Positions 16,272 to 25,024 of a stretch of 64,000 nt of DNA are shown in pieces. The first letter of the stretch is position 1. Each line of letters begins with the position of its first letter. A program made the position numbers and the translations under genes. The stretch is from an uncultured Tateyamaria sp. (lineage in GTDB: Bacteria; Pseudomonadota; Alphaproteobacteria; Rhodobacterales; Rhodobacteraceae): the NCBI RefSeq assembly GCF_947497045.1, contig NZ_CANMEU010000004.1, positions 410,841 through 474,840 on the forward strand, given 5' to 3'. The notes under the pieces are model-generated. The model was given only the letters and a program-made list of their open reading frames with translations. It was not told where the DNA came from and made no database searches.

Positions 16272-17051
16272 TCACACCGTGCGGTCGACCATCATCTTCT
16301 TGATGTTCGCAATCGCCTCTGCCGGATTCAGACCTTTGGGGCAGGTCTTGGCGCAGTTCATAATCGTATGGCAGCGGTACAGTTTGAACGGGTCCTCAAG
16401 GTCATCAAGCCGCTCGCCCGTGGCTTCATCCCGGCTGTCGATGATCCAACGGTAGGCATGCAGCAACGCGGCGGGCCCAAGATAGCGGTCACCGTTCCAC
16501 CAATAGGAGGGGCACGCGGTGGAGCAGGACGCACACATCACGCATTCATAAAGCCCATCCAGCTTTTTGCGATCCTCGATGGATTGCTTCCATTCCTTGG
16601 CGGGCCGGTTCGTCTTGGTTTCAAGCCAGGGCATGATCGAGGCGTGCTGCGCATAAAAATGCGTCAGATCCGGGATCAGGTCCTTGACCACGGGCATGTG
16701 CGGCAAGGGGTAGATTTTGACATCGCCCTTCACCTCGTCCATGCCATAGATACAGGCCAGCGTGTTGATCCCGTCGATATTCATCGCGCAAGACCCGCAG
16801 ATACCCTCTCGGCAGGACCGGCGGAAGGTCAGCGTCGGGTCAATCTCGTTTTTGATCTTGATCAGCGCGTCCAGCATCATCGGCCCGCAGGTGTCCATAT
16901 CAACCCAATAGGTGTCGAGCTGCGGGTTTTTGCCATCATCCGGGTTCCAACGATAGATCTGGAACTTGCGCAGGTTGGTTGCGCCTTCGGGTTTTGGCCA
17001 CGTCTTGCCCGTCGTCATCCGCGAATTCTTGGGAAGCGTCAGTTGGACCAT
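16272..17051 (-). CDS. sdhB: Succinate dehydrogenase iron-sulfur subunit
   Basis: A 259-residue subunit of complex II that carries electrons from FAD to ubiquinone. A [2Fe-2S] ferredoxin domain has Cys80, Cys85, Cys88 and Cys100 (CREGICGSC ... C). The helical domain holds [12 protein letters not shown] ([4Fe-4S]) and [17 protein letters not shown] ([3Fe-4S]). The start at 17051 has AGGAG upstream and gives the normal length; an in-frame upstream start at 17108 is within the preceding gene. It is separated from sdhA by two non-sdh genes. Confidence 0.96.
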   Translation of the reverse strand: MVQLTLPKNSRMTTGKTWPKPEGATNLRKFQIYRWNPDDGKNPQLDTYWVDMDTCGPMMLDALIKIKNEIDPTLTFRRSCREGICGSCAMNIDGINTLACIYGMDEVKGDVKIYPLPHMPVVKDLIPDLTHFYAQHASIMPWLETKTNRPAKEWKQSIEDRKKLDGLYECVMCASCSTACPSYWWNGDRYLGPAALLHAYRWIIDSRDEATGERLDDLEDPFKLYRCHTIMNCAKTCPKGLNPAEAIANIKKMMVDRTV

Positions 17052-17068
17052 GTCAGGTACTCCTGTGG

Positions 17069-17398
17069 TTATAGCGTCAGGGCGGCGCTGCCGGCCCGGA
17101 CGATGCACTGTTGTGTTTCGGGACGCGCGATGACGGTGCGCACGAGGGTTGCGGTGGCATCAGTGACACCGATCACCGCAGCCCGCGCAAATTCGCGGAT
17201 TTCAAGGGCGTCCGCATTGTCAATCACGCAATCCGTAAAGGGGGCGACAGCCTGTTTGGGAACGGCCGGAAAGCGGGTGACAATCGCCTCGTTCACCGCC
17301 ACCTTGGCACTGCGCCGTCCGACATCATCTGCCGCGCGCGTCGCCTCGTCACAGCCCACCAGGGCCAGAACGGCGATCAATACCGCGCCCCGGATCAT
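17069..17398 (-). CDS. Putative lipoprotein inside the sdh operon
   Basis: A 109-residue exported protein with a lipobox (LALVGC) after a short hydrophobic signal; the mature part has two further cysteines (TDCVID, QQCIV) that could form a disulfide. No family is recognised. Its ATG at 17398 overlaps the FkbM stop (ATGA) and its stop is 17 bases before sdhB, so it is co-translated inside the sdh unit. A role in respiratory-complex assembly is possible but unsupported. Confidence 0.7.
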   Translation of the reverse strand: MIRGAVLIAVLALVGCDEATRAADDVGRRSAKVAVNEAIVTRFPAVPKQAVAPFTDCVIDNADALEIREFARAAVIGVTDATATLVRTVIARPETQQCIVRAGSAALTL

Positions 17399-18090
17399 GC
17401 CGCCCACCGTGTGAACAACACATCCATATGCCGCGGTCGCGCCCTTTTGCCGGGTCCGTCTGCGATTGCCATAATGTCACGCATTTCAAGTCCTGCCTGT
17501 GCCAGTAGTGTTATTGCCCTTGAAGGAGGGGCGACGCCCGCAAACCGTTTGCTGACGCTGAGTTCAAGGATCACGAAGTCGCAGCGTTTCAGCGTCTCAC
17601 CGCCGCCTTGCAGTACCGCTGTTTCAAATCCTTCAGTGTCGATCTTGAGGCCAACGCGCCCCGGATAATCCGCCATCAGATCATCAAGCCGCATGACGGG
17701 CACATCCATCCTGTCAACCTGTGTAAAGGTATCGACAAGGACATCCGTCCGCTCCATCAGGCTCGCCATGGCCCCACCTTTGCCCGGTGCGGTTTCGGGT
17801 ACATGAAGTGTCGCCTGTCCCGTTTCCGCCCCAAGGGCCACGGCGTGAAAGTCAAACACGCTCAGATGCCCGCTTGCCCGCACGGAGTCGCCGCAATCCG
17901 GTTGCGGATCCACCAGCACAAAGCGCGCATCGGGGAAGGATTTGTAGAGCCACGGCGTGCCGTCATGCACGCCCACATCCACCACCACGTCTGGCGTAAA
18001 CCCATAGCCGCGCACATAAAACGCACGCGTTTTGAGAGGATGAACCGCCATCCCCTCAGCCCGCAATGTGCGCCGCATATCCGCCAGCAT
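17395..18090 (-). CDS. FkbM-family methyltransferase
   Basis: A 231-residue SAM-dependent methyltransferase-like protein. The SAM-binding motif VVVDVGVHDGTPWLYKSFP is near residues 35-53, VLVDPQPD follows, and the FkbM signature LKIDTEGFE is near residue 150, followed by VILELSVSKRF. The target (sugar, lipid or small molecule) is unknown. It starts four bases after the sdhA stop and overlaps the next lipoprotein gene, an unusual insertion between sdhA and sdhB. Confidence 0.82.
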   Translation of the reverse strand: MLADMRRTLRAEGMAVHPLKTRAFYVRGYGFTPDVVVDVGVHDGTPWLYKSFPDARFVLVDPQPDCGDSVRASGHLSVFDFHAVALGAETGQATLHVPETAPGKGGAMASLMERTDVLVDTFTQVDRMDVPVMRLDDLMADYPGRVGLKIDTEGFETAVLQGGGETLKRCDFVILELSVSKRFAGVAPPSRAITLLAQAGLEMRDIMAIADGPGKRARPRHMDVLFTRWAA

Positions 18091-18094
18091 AGGG

Positions 18095-19900
18095 TCAGTA
18101 CACCCGTGCTTTCGGCGCGATCTTTTTCAGGTCGATCCCGCCATCATTATGGCTGGTCAGCGGTTGCAGATGCACCCCGCGATACCCCAGAGAGGCCGCG
18201 TTGCCCTTGAACCAGACGAGGCTGTGCTTGCGCCAGTTCTCGTCGTCACGGTCCGGGTAATCCTCGTGCGCATGCGCGCCCCGGCTTTCCTTGCGCGCAG
18301 CAGCGGCAGTGATGGTGGCGACCGCGTTCGGCATCAGGTTGGTCAGCTCCAGCGTCTCCATCAGGTCCGAGTTCCAGACCAGCGATGTGTCCGACACCTT
18401 GAGGTCGGATTGCTTGGCCGACACGTCCTCCATCTTGGCCTGACCTTCGGCCAGCGTCGCGTCGGTGCGGAACACGGCCGCATCAGCCTGCATGGTTTTC
18501 TGCATCTCAAGACGCAGCTCGGCCGTGGGCACATGGCCCTTGGCATAGCGCAACCCGTCAAAGCGCGAGAATGCCGCATCAACCGAGCGTTGATTGGGCG
18601 TGGGCACAGGCGTGGAGGGATCGATGATTTCACCTGCCCGGATTGCCGCCGCCCGACCAAAGACGACAAGGTCGATCAGCGAATTTGAACCCAAGCGGTT
18701 GGCCCCGTGGACCGAGGCGCAGCCCGCCTCGCCCACCGCCATCAGACCCGGCGACACGTTGTCAGGCTTGTCGGCGGTCGGTGCCAGCACCTCACCCCAA
18801 TAGTTCGTCGGAATACCGCCCATGTTATAGTGAACCGTGGGCAGAACCGGGATCGGTTCCTTGGTCAGGTCAACGCCTGCAAAGATGCGCGCGCTTTCCG
18901 AAATGCCGGGCAGGCGCAGGTCCAGCGTTTCCTTGGGCAGGTGGTTGAGGTGCAGGTGGATGTGATCGGACTGATCGCCCACGCCGCGTCCTTCGCGGAT
19001 TTCCATAGTCATGCAGCGCGACACCACATCGCGGCTCGCCAGATCTTTGTAGGTCGGCGCATAGCGTTCCATGAACCGCTCGCCTTCGGAGTTGGTAAGG
19101 TAGCCGCCCTCGCCCCGTGCGCCTTCGGTGATGAGACACCCGGCACCGTAGATGCCAGTCGGGTGGAACTGTACAAACTCCATATCCTGAAGCGGCAGAC
19201 CGGCCCGGGCCGTCATGCCGCCGCCATCACCTGTGCAGGTGTGCGCCGATGTGGCCGAGAAGTACGCGCGCCCGTAGCCGCCCGTGGCCAGCACGACCAT
19301 CTTGGCGCTGAACAGGTGCATGGTGCCGTCATCCAGCTTCCAGCACAGGACACCCTGACAGACACCATCATCCGACATGATCAGATCAATGGCGAAATAC
19401 TCGATATAGAATTCGGCGTTGTTCTTGAGCGATTGGCCATAGAGCGTATGCAGGATCGCGTGGCCGGTCCGGTCGGCGGCGGCGCAGGTACGCTGCACCG
19501 GGGGGCCTTCGCCGAATTCCGTGGTGTGCCCGCCAAAGGGGCGCTGATAGATCTTGCCCTGCTCGGTGCGCGAAAACGGGACGCCGTAATGTTCCAGCTC
19601 GTAAACGGCCTTGGGGGCCTCGCGCGCCAGATATTCCATCGCGTCCGTATCGCCGAGCCAGTCAGAGCCTTTGACCGTGTCATACATATGCCACTGCCAG
19701 TTGTCGGGGCCCATGTTGGACAGCGACGCGGCAATACCACCTTGGGCGGCAACCGTGTGAGAGCGGGTCGGGAACACCTTGGTCACACAGGCCGTGCGCA
19801 AACCCTGCTCGGCCATCCCAAGGGTTGCGCGCAGGCCAGCGCCACCAGCCCCCACGACAACCACGTCATATTCATGCGTCTCGTATTCGTAAGCAGCCAT
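18095..19900 (-). CDS. sdhA: Succinate dehydrogenase flavoprotein subunit
   Basis: A 601-residue catalytic subunit of complex II that oxidises succinate to fumarate. The dinucleotide-binding motif [13 protein letters not shown] (residues 13-25) is followed by [11 protein letters not shown], whose His48 covalently binds FAD. The active-site region [21 protein letters not shown] and the C-terminal [16 protein letters not shown] motif (here [15 protein letters not shown]) are intact. AGGAGG lies before the ATG at 19900; the longer in-frame start at 19966 would overlap sdhD. It lies on the sdhC-D-A unit. Confidence 0.97.
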   Translation of the reverse strand: MAAYEYETHEYDVVVVGAGGAGLRATLGMAEQGLRTACVTKVFPTRSHTVAAQGGIAASLSNMGPDNWQWHMYDTVKGSDWLGDTDAMEYLAREAPKAVYELEHYGVPFSRTEQGKIYQRPFGGHTTEFGEGPPVQRTCAAADRTGHAILHTLYGQSLKNNAEFYIEYFAIDLIMSDDGVCQGVLCWKLDDGTMHLFSAKMVVLATGGYGRAYFSATSAHTCTGDGGGMTARAGLPLQDMEFVQFHPTGIYGAGCLITEGARGEGGYLTNSEGERFMERYAPTYKDLASRDVVSRCMTMEIREGRGVGDQSDHIHLHLNHLPKETLDLRLPGISESARIFAGVDLTKEPIPVLPTVHYNMGGIPTNYWGEVLAPTADKPDNVSPGLMAVGEAGCASVHGANRLGSNSLIDLVVFGRAAAIRAGEIIDPSTPVPTPNQRSVDAAFSRFDGLRYAKGHVPTAELRLEMQKTMQADAAVFRTDATLAEGQAKMEDVSAKQSDLKVSDTSLVWNSDLMETLELTNLMPNAVATITAAAARKESRGAHAHEDYPDRDDENWRKHSLVWFKGNAASLGYRGVHLQPLTSHNDGGIDLKKIAPKARVY

Positions 19901-19916
19901 CTTGTGACCTCCTATT

Positions 19917-20288
19917 TCAAAGCGCCAGACGCGCGACGGCAAACAGGCCCGTCGCGGCGGCAGCATAACTCAGGCAGATCATCGCGAGAATGAGGACCTT
20001 TTGCATTGTTCCGTGCACGTAGTCTTCGATCAGCACCTGCACACCGTCCTTGAAGTGCATGAACGTGACCACGATTGTGAGGGCCGCAACGATCGCCGGG
20101 AAGGGGCGCGCGAAATAGGCGGTGACCTCTTCGTAAGGCGCGCCAAGGATGGACCCGAATGTGAACACGAACAGCGGGATAAGCAGCAGCAGTGCAAAGC
20201 TCGACACTTTCATCGCCCAGAAATGTGCGGTGCCCGATTTTGCCGATCCCATTCCGACGGCCCGTTTGCGGTCTGTAAGATAACGCAT
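19917..20288 (-). CDS. sdhD: Succinate dehydrogenase membrane anchor subunit
   Basis: A 123-residue membrane anchor with three helices ([57 protein letters not shown]). [17 protein letters not shown] carries a candidate haem/quinone-region histidine and the DY(V)H signature of SdhD. The start at 20288 gives the usual length and sits 11 bases after the sdhC stop; the longer open frame overlaps sdhC and is not used. Confidence 0.9.
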   Translation of the reverse strand: MRYLTDRKRAVGMGSAKSGTAHFWAMKVSSFALLLLIPLFVFTFGSILGAPYEEVTAYFARPFPAIVAALTIVVTFMHFKDGVQVLIEDYVHGTMQKVLILAMICLSYAAAATGLFAVARLAL

Positions 20289-20299
20289 GATGCCCTCCG

Positions 20300-20683
20300 C
20301 TACAGGATAATGATGGTAAGAATGGTCAGGATGAACGAACCTGCAACGACCGCCCACCCCATCTTTTCAGCTGTTTCAAGGTCAAGCCCGATGGCGTTGT
20401 CCCAGATCATGTGCCGCACGCCTGCCAGCGTGTGATACCACAGCCCCCACAGCGAAAAGAGCAGGATCAGCTTGCCGAAGATGCTTGTGATAAATCCGTT
20501 GGCCGTCGCGAACGCCTCGGACGAGGTGGACGCCGCCAGCAGCCACCACACCACCAAAAGCGCCGAAATCAGCAGCGCATTGCCCGTGATCCGCGTGAGG
20601 ATCGACGTCATTGACGTCAACTGCGGGCGGTAGATCTGTAGATGCGGTGAGAGGGGTCTATTGCCCCGGTTGACGTCAGCCAT
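20300..20683 (-). CDS. sdhC: Succinate dehydrogenase cytochrome b556 subunit
   Basis: A 127-residue first gene of the sdh operon. RPLSPHLQIYRPQ near the N-terminus and YHTLAGVRHMIWD, whose first His is the expected haem b ligand, are diagnostic of SdhC. Three membrane helices are visible. It is preceded by a 151-base leader and a pair of GTGATCAC palindromes 115-144 bases upstream. Confidence 0.94.
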   Translation of the reverse strand: MADVNRGNRPLSPHLQIYRPQLTSMTSILTRITGNALLISALLVVWWLLAASTSSEAFATANGFITSIFGKLILLFSLWGLWYHTLAGVRHMIWDNAIGLDLETAEKMGWAVVAGSFILTILTIIIL

Positions 20684-20797
20684 GGTGGGTCCTTTTTGGT
20701 TCCTGATCTCTTGATACCGGATTTTACGCGCAAGTCACGTGCCGCAAGGTCACATTTCGCGCGGTTATTTGGCGCATTGGCGAGAATACCCCCATTC

Positions 20798-20827
20798 GTG
20801 ATCACACAGGAAAACGCTGTGATCACA
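20798..20827 (-). promoter_or_regulatory. Paired GTGATCAC palindromes upstream of sdhC
   Basis: GTGATCAC at 20798-20805 and TGTGATCACA at 20818-20827 are perfect palindromes with centres 21 bp apart, two helical turns. The distance from the sdhC start (115-144 bases), the spacing and the order (10-bp palindrome distal) are repeated before sucC, so both are probably bound by the same regulator. Confidence 0.75.
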
Positions 20828-20834
20828 AGATGCG

Positions 20835-21500
20835 TCATTCTGACAAGACCGTGACCTGCTTGGTGGTTTCCCGCTGAAGTTTACGCAGAATTTGTGCAGG
20901 ATAATCCTCGAATCCATCCGCTGTGACCACAAAAGCGCCCGGCCCCGTGATCAGGTTTTCGTAGAAATAGCCTGTCAGGTCGGTCTGATCCGTCTCGATA
21001 GCGATGGCATTCACCGTAATCTGCGCGCGTGTCAGCGATGTGCGTTGCGCGCTTGGCTCCACCCCTTCATTCGATATGCCGTCACCGGACACATCAATCA
21101 CCCATTTTGTGCAATGACTTACGGCATCAAAGGCGCGCTGCCCGACAATCAACGCCTCCCCAATCGCGGTCGAGAAATTGCGCCATATGCGCGGGTCCCG
21201 GGCCACAGTATCCGCAAGGGCCAGCACATCCGCATGGCTGTGCATCGCGGTCCACGCAACGGTCTGTTTCTGGCGCGATGATCCGGTCCATTGCAGCAAC
21301 GCCACCTGCGCGCGTTGTTCAACCAGCGCGTCCGCCACGATCCCATCACGCAAGGCGGCTGCCAGCCCGTCCATCTGAATGCGGTATTCATCGGGGTCGA
21401 CAGATCCCGAGACATCCACGGCCAGCAAAAGGGCCAGATCACAGGCTCGGGCACCAAGCGGCGCAAGCACCAGACATATCGCAAATATCAGCGGTTTCAT
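20835..21500 (-). CDS. DUF1194 (von Willebrand A-like) exported protein
   Basis: A 221-residue secreted or periplasmic protein. A signal peptide (MKPLIFAICLVLAPLGARA) is followed by a vWA-like domain with the metal-ion-dependent adhesion motif DVSGSVD near residues 29-35 and a later DVSGDGISNEG, which together fit a MIDAS-type site. Family function is unknown. It ends just beyond the distal sdh palindrome, 151 bases ahead of sdhC on the same strand. Confidence 0.8.
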   Translation of the reverse strand: MKPLIFAICLVLAPLGARACDLALLLAVDVSGSVDPDEYRIQMDGLAAALRDGIVADALVEQRAQVALLQWTGSSRQKQTVAWTAMHSHADVLALADTVARDPRIWRNFSTAIGEALIVGQRAFDAVSHCTKWVIDVSGDGISNEGVEPSAQRTSLTRAQITVNAIAIETDQTDLTGYFYENLITGPGAFVVTADGFEDYPAQILRKLQRETTKQVTVLSE

Positions 21501-21623
21501 GCCCGCACTCTACCCGCTCCATCGCCATGTGCACCTGACATTTGCGACAAGGGGCTAGCCAAAGGGACGGCGGGTGGGGCGTCATTGCCGCGCAAGCGGT
21601 CAATGCGCGTAACCCCCCGGCCC

Positions 21624-22655
21624 TCAGATCGGCATCAAGGCCCAATAATCCAGATCAAGCAGCACATTGGGGTCATATTTCCCATCCGCCCCGCGCAACA
21701 TGAACGGATCGCCCCCTTTGGTCGCCACCAATCGCAGCCGGATCGCCCCCACACCGGGGGCAGAGGTCTCGGCCTTGTCCAGAACCTCGGACCACGCCCG
21801 CACCGTATCACCTGCAACACAAGGGTTCGCATGCGCCCCCGCATTCAGCCCCACGATCATCTGCGCGTTGGCCAAGCCATTGAACGACAGCGCCCGCGCC
21901 ATCGAAATCACATGCCCGCCATAGATCAAGCGGCTGCCATCGGGACGGGCAGAAGTGTCAAAATGGACCTTGGCCGTGTTCTGCCACAACCGGGTGGCCA
22001 TCATATGTTCGGCCTCCTCGATGGTGACACCGTCCACATGGTCGATCAACTCGCCAATCTGGTAGTCGCCCCACCGATGCGGTTCTCCGGCCAGCGCGAA
22101 ATCGTAGCCTTCAAAGGTCAGGTCCTCGGGGATCATCAAAGTGTCGGGGGCCACGACCTGCGTCAGTTCCGGCACGACGGTCTCGGGGGCGGCCGCGTCC
22201 AAATCCCCTTTGCGCACCATCACCCACCGCACATAAGTCAGGACATCCGCGCCATGCTGATTGCGCCCGGTGGTGCGGACCCAGACCACACCCGTCTTGC
22301 CGTTCGAGTTCTGCTTCAGCCCGATCACCTCGGACTGCGCGGTCAGTGTGTCCCCCGGCCAGACCGGGGCCAGCCAACGCCCTTCGGCGTAACCCAGATT
22401 GGCCACCGCATTCAGCGACACATCGGGCACCGTTTTGCCAAATACCGTGTGGAACGCGATCATATCATCCAGCGGCGCGGCGGCCAAACCGCAGCCCTGC
22501 GCGAAGCTGTCGGAAGAATAGAGCGCATGGCGTGCCGGATAAAGCGCATGATAAAGTGCCCGTTCCCCGCCCGACAGGGTTCGTGGCATCGAATGGGTCA
22601 GCACCTGACCCACGTCATAGTCCTCGAAAAACCGGCCCGCATTCGTCTTGGCCAT
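21624..22655 (-). CDS. mch: Mesaconyl-CoA hydratase (beta-methylmalyl-CoA dehydratase)
   Basis: A 343-residue protein with two MaoC-type hotdog halves; it hydrates mesaconyl-CoA to beta-methylmalyl-CoA in the ethylmalonyl-CoA pathway. The N-terminal half holds FFEDYDVGQVLTHSMPRTLS, and the second half has YGGHVISMARALSFNGL. The size matches the Rhodobacter enzyme rather than single-domain MaoC hydratases. The ATG at 22655 overlaps the stop of the preceding DUF1737 gene (TGATG); the longer frame upstream is a shadow. Substrate assignment rests on length, synteny with mcl2 and co-occurrence of Ccr and Ecm. Confidence 0.85.
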   Translation of the reverse strand: MAKTNAGRFFEDYDVGQVLTHSMPRTLSGGERALYHALYPARHALYSSDSFAQGCGLAAAPLDDMIAFHTVFGKTVPDVSLNAVANLGYAEGRWLAPVWPGDTLTAQSEVIGLKQNSNGKTGVVWVRTTGRNQHGADVLTYVRWVMVRKGDLDAAAPETVVPELTQVVAPDTLMIPEDLTFEGYDFALAGEPHRWGDYQIGELIDHVDGVTIEEAEHMMATRLWQNTAKVHFDTSARPDGSRLIYGGHVISMARALSFNGLANAQMIVGLNAGAHANPCVAGDTVRAWSEVLDKAETSAPGVGAIRLRLVATKGGDPFMLRGADGKYDPNVLLDLDYWALMPI

Positions 22656-22858
22656 CACTGCGCCCCCAGCTTGGTCTCGGGTGTGTAGGTGCCCTCCACC
22701 TCTTTGGTGACCGCCTGCCCACAGCGCATGACGCCCGCCGCATGGTCCCATGTTTGGGTCGGGCTGCCATGCAGCTCCCAACCCTTGTTCAGCGCATCCG
22801 TTACCTTGTGACAAAAGGCCGATGTGTCCTCTGCGGACAAAAAGCGATAAAGTTTCAT
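22655..22858 (-). CDS. DUF1737 small protein
   Basis: A 67-residue protein of the DUF1737 family, recognised by MKLYRFL at the start, FCHKVTDALNKGWELHGSPT in the centre and MRCGQAV-KEVEGTY near the end. No biochemical role is known. It lies between nnrU and mch; its stop overlaps the mch start, so it is translationally coupled to that gene. Confidence 0.78.
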   Translation of the reverse strand: MKLYRFLSAEDTSAFCHKVTDALNKGWELHGSPTQTWDHAAGVMRCGQAVTKEVEGTYTPETKLGAQ

Positions 22859-22862
22859 GGGT

Positions 22863-23417
22863 TTACCCCGGGAACGGCCAGACGCCGAGCCAATTGTGCA
22901 CAAATCCGATCACCCCCAGCAACACGGCGGATCCCACAAGGAACATCGCATCCTTGGCATAGCTGCCGCCGGTATTGGGTGTCCACTCGGGCTGTGCCGT
23001 GTTGATGATCCGCCCGGTGACGATAGCCCAGATCAGAAGCCCTCCGAACATCACAAGCGACGCCGCATCCCCGTTCACCAGCAAGTGTGCGGTGGCCCAG
23101 ATCGCAAATCCCGTCAGCATCGGGTGGCGCATACCCTGCAACAGCTTGCCGCGCTTGGGTGCCGGGCTGAGCATATAAATCGCAACCAGCATCAGGAGGT
23201 TATTGATATGGACCATGAAGCTGGGCGGGGTCCAGACGGGGATAAACGGCGTCCCTCGATATCCAATGACCATCAGCACGATGGACACGCCCAACGCCGC
23301 CGCAATCACCCCCTTGCCGCGATCGCCCATGCCTGCCCGCCGCTCGGGCGCGACCCGTTTGAACAAATGCGCCCCCCACCACAATGCGACACCCGCAATC
23401 AGAACGATCCAGTCCAT
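22863..23417 (-). CDS. NnrU-family membrane protein
   Basis: A 184-residue integral membrane protein with about five helices, of the NnrU family. Recognisable features are HLFKRVAPERRAGMGDRGKG near residue 17 and MRHPMLTGFAIWATAHLLVNGD in the middle, the typical HP...AHL stretch. NnrU was named from denitrification loci, but most homologues occur without them and may be isoprenylcysteine-methyltransferase-like. Here it sits between mcl2 and the DUF1737 gene, with 3- and 4-base gaps, in one operon. Confidence 0.83.
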   Translation of the reverse strand: MDWIVLIAGVALWWGAHLFKRVAPERRAGMGDRGKGVIAAALGVSIVLMVIGYRGTPFIPVWTPPSFMVHINNLLMLVAIYMLSPAPKRGKLLQGMRHPMLTGFAIWATAHLLVNGDAASLVMFGGLLIWAIVTGRIINTAQPEWTPNTGGSYAKDAMFLVGSAVLLGVIGFVHNWLGVWPFPG

Positions 23418-23420
23418 GGC

Positions 23421-24275
23421 CTATCCCTTTTCCATTTCAGCGATGGCATCGGCTTTGGCCAATGTTTCGCGCGCAGTCACGATGTGCAGATTTTCGACGA
23501 TCCGTCCATCGACAACGGCGACGCCCTGGCCACTGGCCTCGATTTCCTCGAAGGCCGCGATCTGGCGACGGGCCAGATCAATGTCCGCCTCAGAAGGGGA
23601 AAAGGCCGCATTGGCGACATCGACCTGCGCCGGATGGATCAGCGTTTTACCGTCAAAGCCCATGTCGCGGCCCTGCGCGCATTCCGCCTCAAGCCCGGCG
23701 TCGTCCTTGAACGCATTATACACACCATCAATGATGGCCAGCCCATGGGCCTTGGCCGCAAGCAGGCACAGCCCCAGACTGGTTTGCAAGGGCAGACGGT
23801 CGGGACGGAACCGGGTTTGCAACTCTTTGGCCAGGTCGTTGGTGCCCATGACCATGCCGTCCAGCATTGGATGGGCCGCGATAGCTGCGGCGTTCAGCAT
23901 ACCCAAGGGCGTTTCCATCATGGCCCACAGCCGGGCCTCACCCGTGATAGCCGCCAGCGCATCAAGGTCCGCTGTGCTGGACACTTTGGGAAGTAGGATG
24001 GCATCCGCCCCCATATCCCTGGCCGCCTGTGCATCCTGCGCGCCCCAGGAGGTGTCGAGCGCGTTGATACGGACAATCCTCATCCGCGCGCCATAGCCGC
24101 CGTCACTCAGCGCCTGGGCCAACGCGGCGCGCGCCGCCTCCTTTTCATCCACCGACACCGCATCTTCGAGATCAAAGATGATGGCATCCACAGGCAGCCC
24201 GCGCGCCTTGTCCAGCGCACGGGATTTTGAACCGGGAATATACAGAACCGAGCGGAGCGGGCGGGCAATAGACAT
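23421..24275 (-). CDS. mcl2: (3S)-malyl-CoA thioesterase
   Basis: A 284-residue HpcH/HpaI-type CoA-ester lyase homologue. The TIM barrel has RSVLYIPGSKSRALDKA, IFDLEDAVSVDEK (metal-binding), MMETPLGMLNA and GFDGKTLIHPAQ. In Rhodobacter the shorter homologue (Mcl2, ~285 residues) hydrolyses malyl-CoA to malate, whereas the longer Mcl1 does the lyase steps. The length and the synteny with mch and mdh favour Mcl2; a citrate-lyase beta-like activity is less likely. It is the first gene of the mcl2-nnrU-DUF1737-mch operon. Confidence 0.85.
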   Translation of the reverse strand: MSIARPLRSVLYIPGSKSRALDKARGLPVDAIIFDLEDAVSVDEKEAARAALAQALSDGGYGARMRIVRINALDTSWGAQDAQAARDMGADAILLPKVSSTADLDALAAITGEARLWAMMETPLGMLNAAAIAAHPMLDGMVMGTNDLAKELQTRFRPDRLPLQTSLGLCLLAAKAHGLAIIDGVYNAFKDDAGLEAECAQGRDMGFDGKTLIHPAQVDVANAAFSPSEADIDLARRQIAAFEEIEASGQGVAVVDGRIVENLHIVTARETLAKADAIAEMEKG

Positions 24276-24596
24276 CAGAGCATCCTAGGCTGCGTTATAA
24301 AGTTGCGCAGACAGGGGCATTTTTTGCGTGATAATTCAAGGCCCATTGCGCCGCAGCGCAGCAAAAACGCGCAGACCGCCGTACCGCGCGCGGCGTTAAC
24401 CACTTTTTCAGGTCCCGGGCGCAGCCTGTGGCCACTCCGATCTTTCCGGGAGGGCCGTTTCAGCAGGGCCGCTGAACCGTTTGCGGACAGAAAGCACGGA
24501 GATGACTTGAACCGGGGCTGCCCGGTCATCACCGGACCTTGCCGGGTGGGCCAGATGACCAGCGCAGGCACCGTTTTTGCAAAGGGGCTGAACGAT
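24276..24596. other. Intergenic region between mcl2 and a small exported protein
   Basis: 321 bases between divergent genes, holding the mcl2 promoter on the minus strand and the leader of the next gene on the plus strand. Short GC-rich hairpins are visible, such as TTCAGC/GCTGAA around 24457-24474 and a longer imperfect one around 24512-24553 (two CCGG-rich arms). No convincing protein-coding gene or known RNA was recognised. Confidence 0.5.
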
Positions 24597-24929
24597 ATGA
24601 AACGGATGACAAAAAGTGTGACATTGAGTGCACTGATACTGGCAGGCGCGCTGCAAACAATCGCGACGGGGGCCGCAACCGCACAGCAAAACCGCAATTG
24701 CGGCCCGCGCGACCTGGTGGTGGCCCGCCTGGCCGAAGGATATGGCGAAACACGTCAATCCATGGGGCTGGCGGCCAATAACGCGGTGATCGAGGTCTTC
24801 GCCTCATCCGAGTCGGGCTCGTGGACGATTACGGTCACGGCAGCCAACGGGATGACCTGCCTCGTGGCCAGCGGTCAAGCCTATGAGGCACTGGTCGAAG
24901 CACTGCCCGCCAAAGGCAACGACGCCTGA
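24597..24929 (+). CDS. Small exported protein of unknown function
   Basis: A 110-residue protein with a signal peptide (MKRMTKSVTLSALILAGALQTIATGAATA) and a mature domain of about 80 residues containing two cysteines (NCGPRD, MTCLVASG) and a VIEVFASSESGSWTITVT beta stretch. No family is named. ATG 24597 follows AAAGGGG; a longer frame from 24303 lacks codon support. A good terminator follows. It lies between the mcl2 operon and a convergent exporter gene. Confidence 0.72.
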   Translation: MKRMTKSVTLSALILAGALQTIATGAATAQQNRNCGPRDLVVARLAEGYGETRQSMGLAANNAVIEVFASSESGSWTITVTAANGMTCLVASGQAYEALVEALPAKGNDA

Positions 24930-24952
24930 TCACGAACCTTACAAGCTGTTCC

Positions 24953-24982
24953 AAAGGGCGCGCCGCTGGTTGCGCCCTTTTT
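24953..24982 (+). terminator. Rho-independent terminator of the small exported protein gene
   Basis: AAAGGGCGC (24953-24961) and GCGCCCTTT (24972-24980) form a perfect 9-bp stem with a 10-nt loop, followed by two further T residues, giving a five-T run. Confidence 0.75.
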
Positions 24983-25001
24983 CCTATCCGGCATGCCGTA
25001 A

Positions 25002-25020
25002 GGCGCACGTGTCGTGCGCC
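25002..25020 (-). terminator. Hairpin at the 3' end of the TauE-like gene
   Basis: GGCGCACG and CGTGCGCC pair perfectly around a three-base loop, four bases beyond the stop of the minus-strand exporter gene. The T run after it is short (TTA), so termination efficiency is uncertain. Confidence 0.5.
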
Positions 25021-25024
25021 ATGC

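Noticed and set aside
14564..16303. 579-residue plus-strand frame over the decarboxylase and ZIP genes
   Set aside because: It crosses two well-supported minus-strand genes and their leader, and its composition is shadow-like, so it is not coding.
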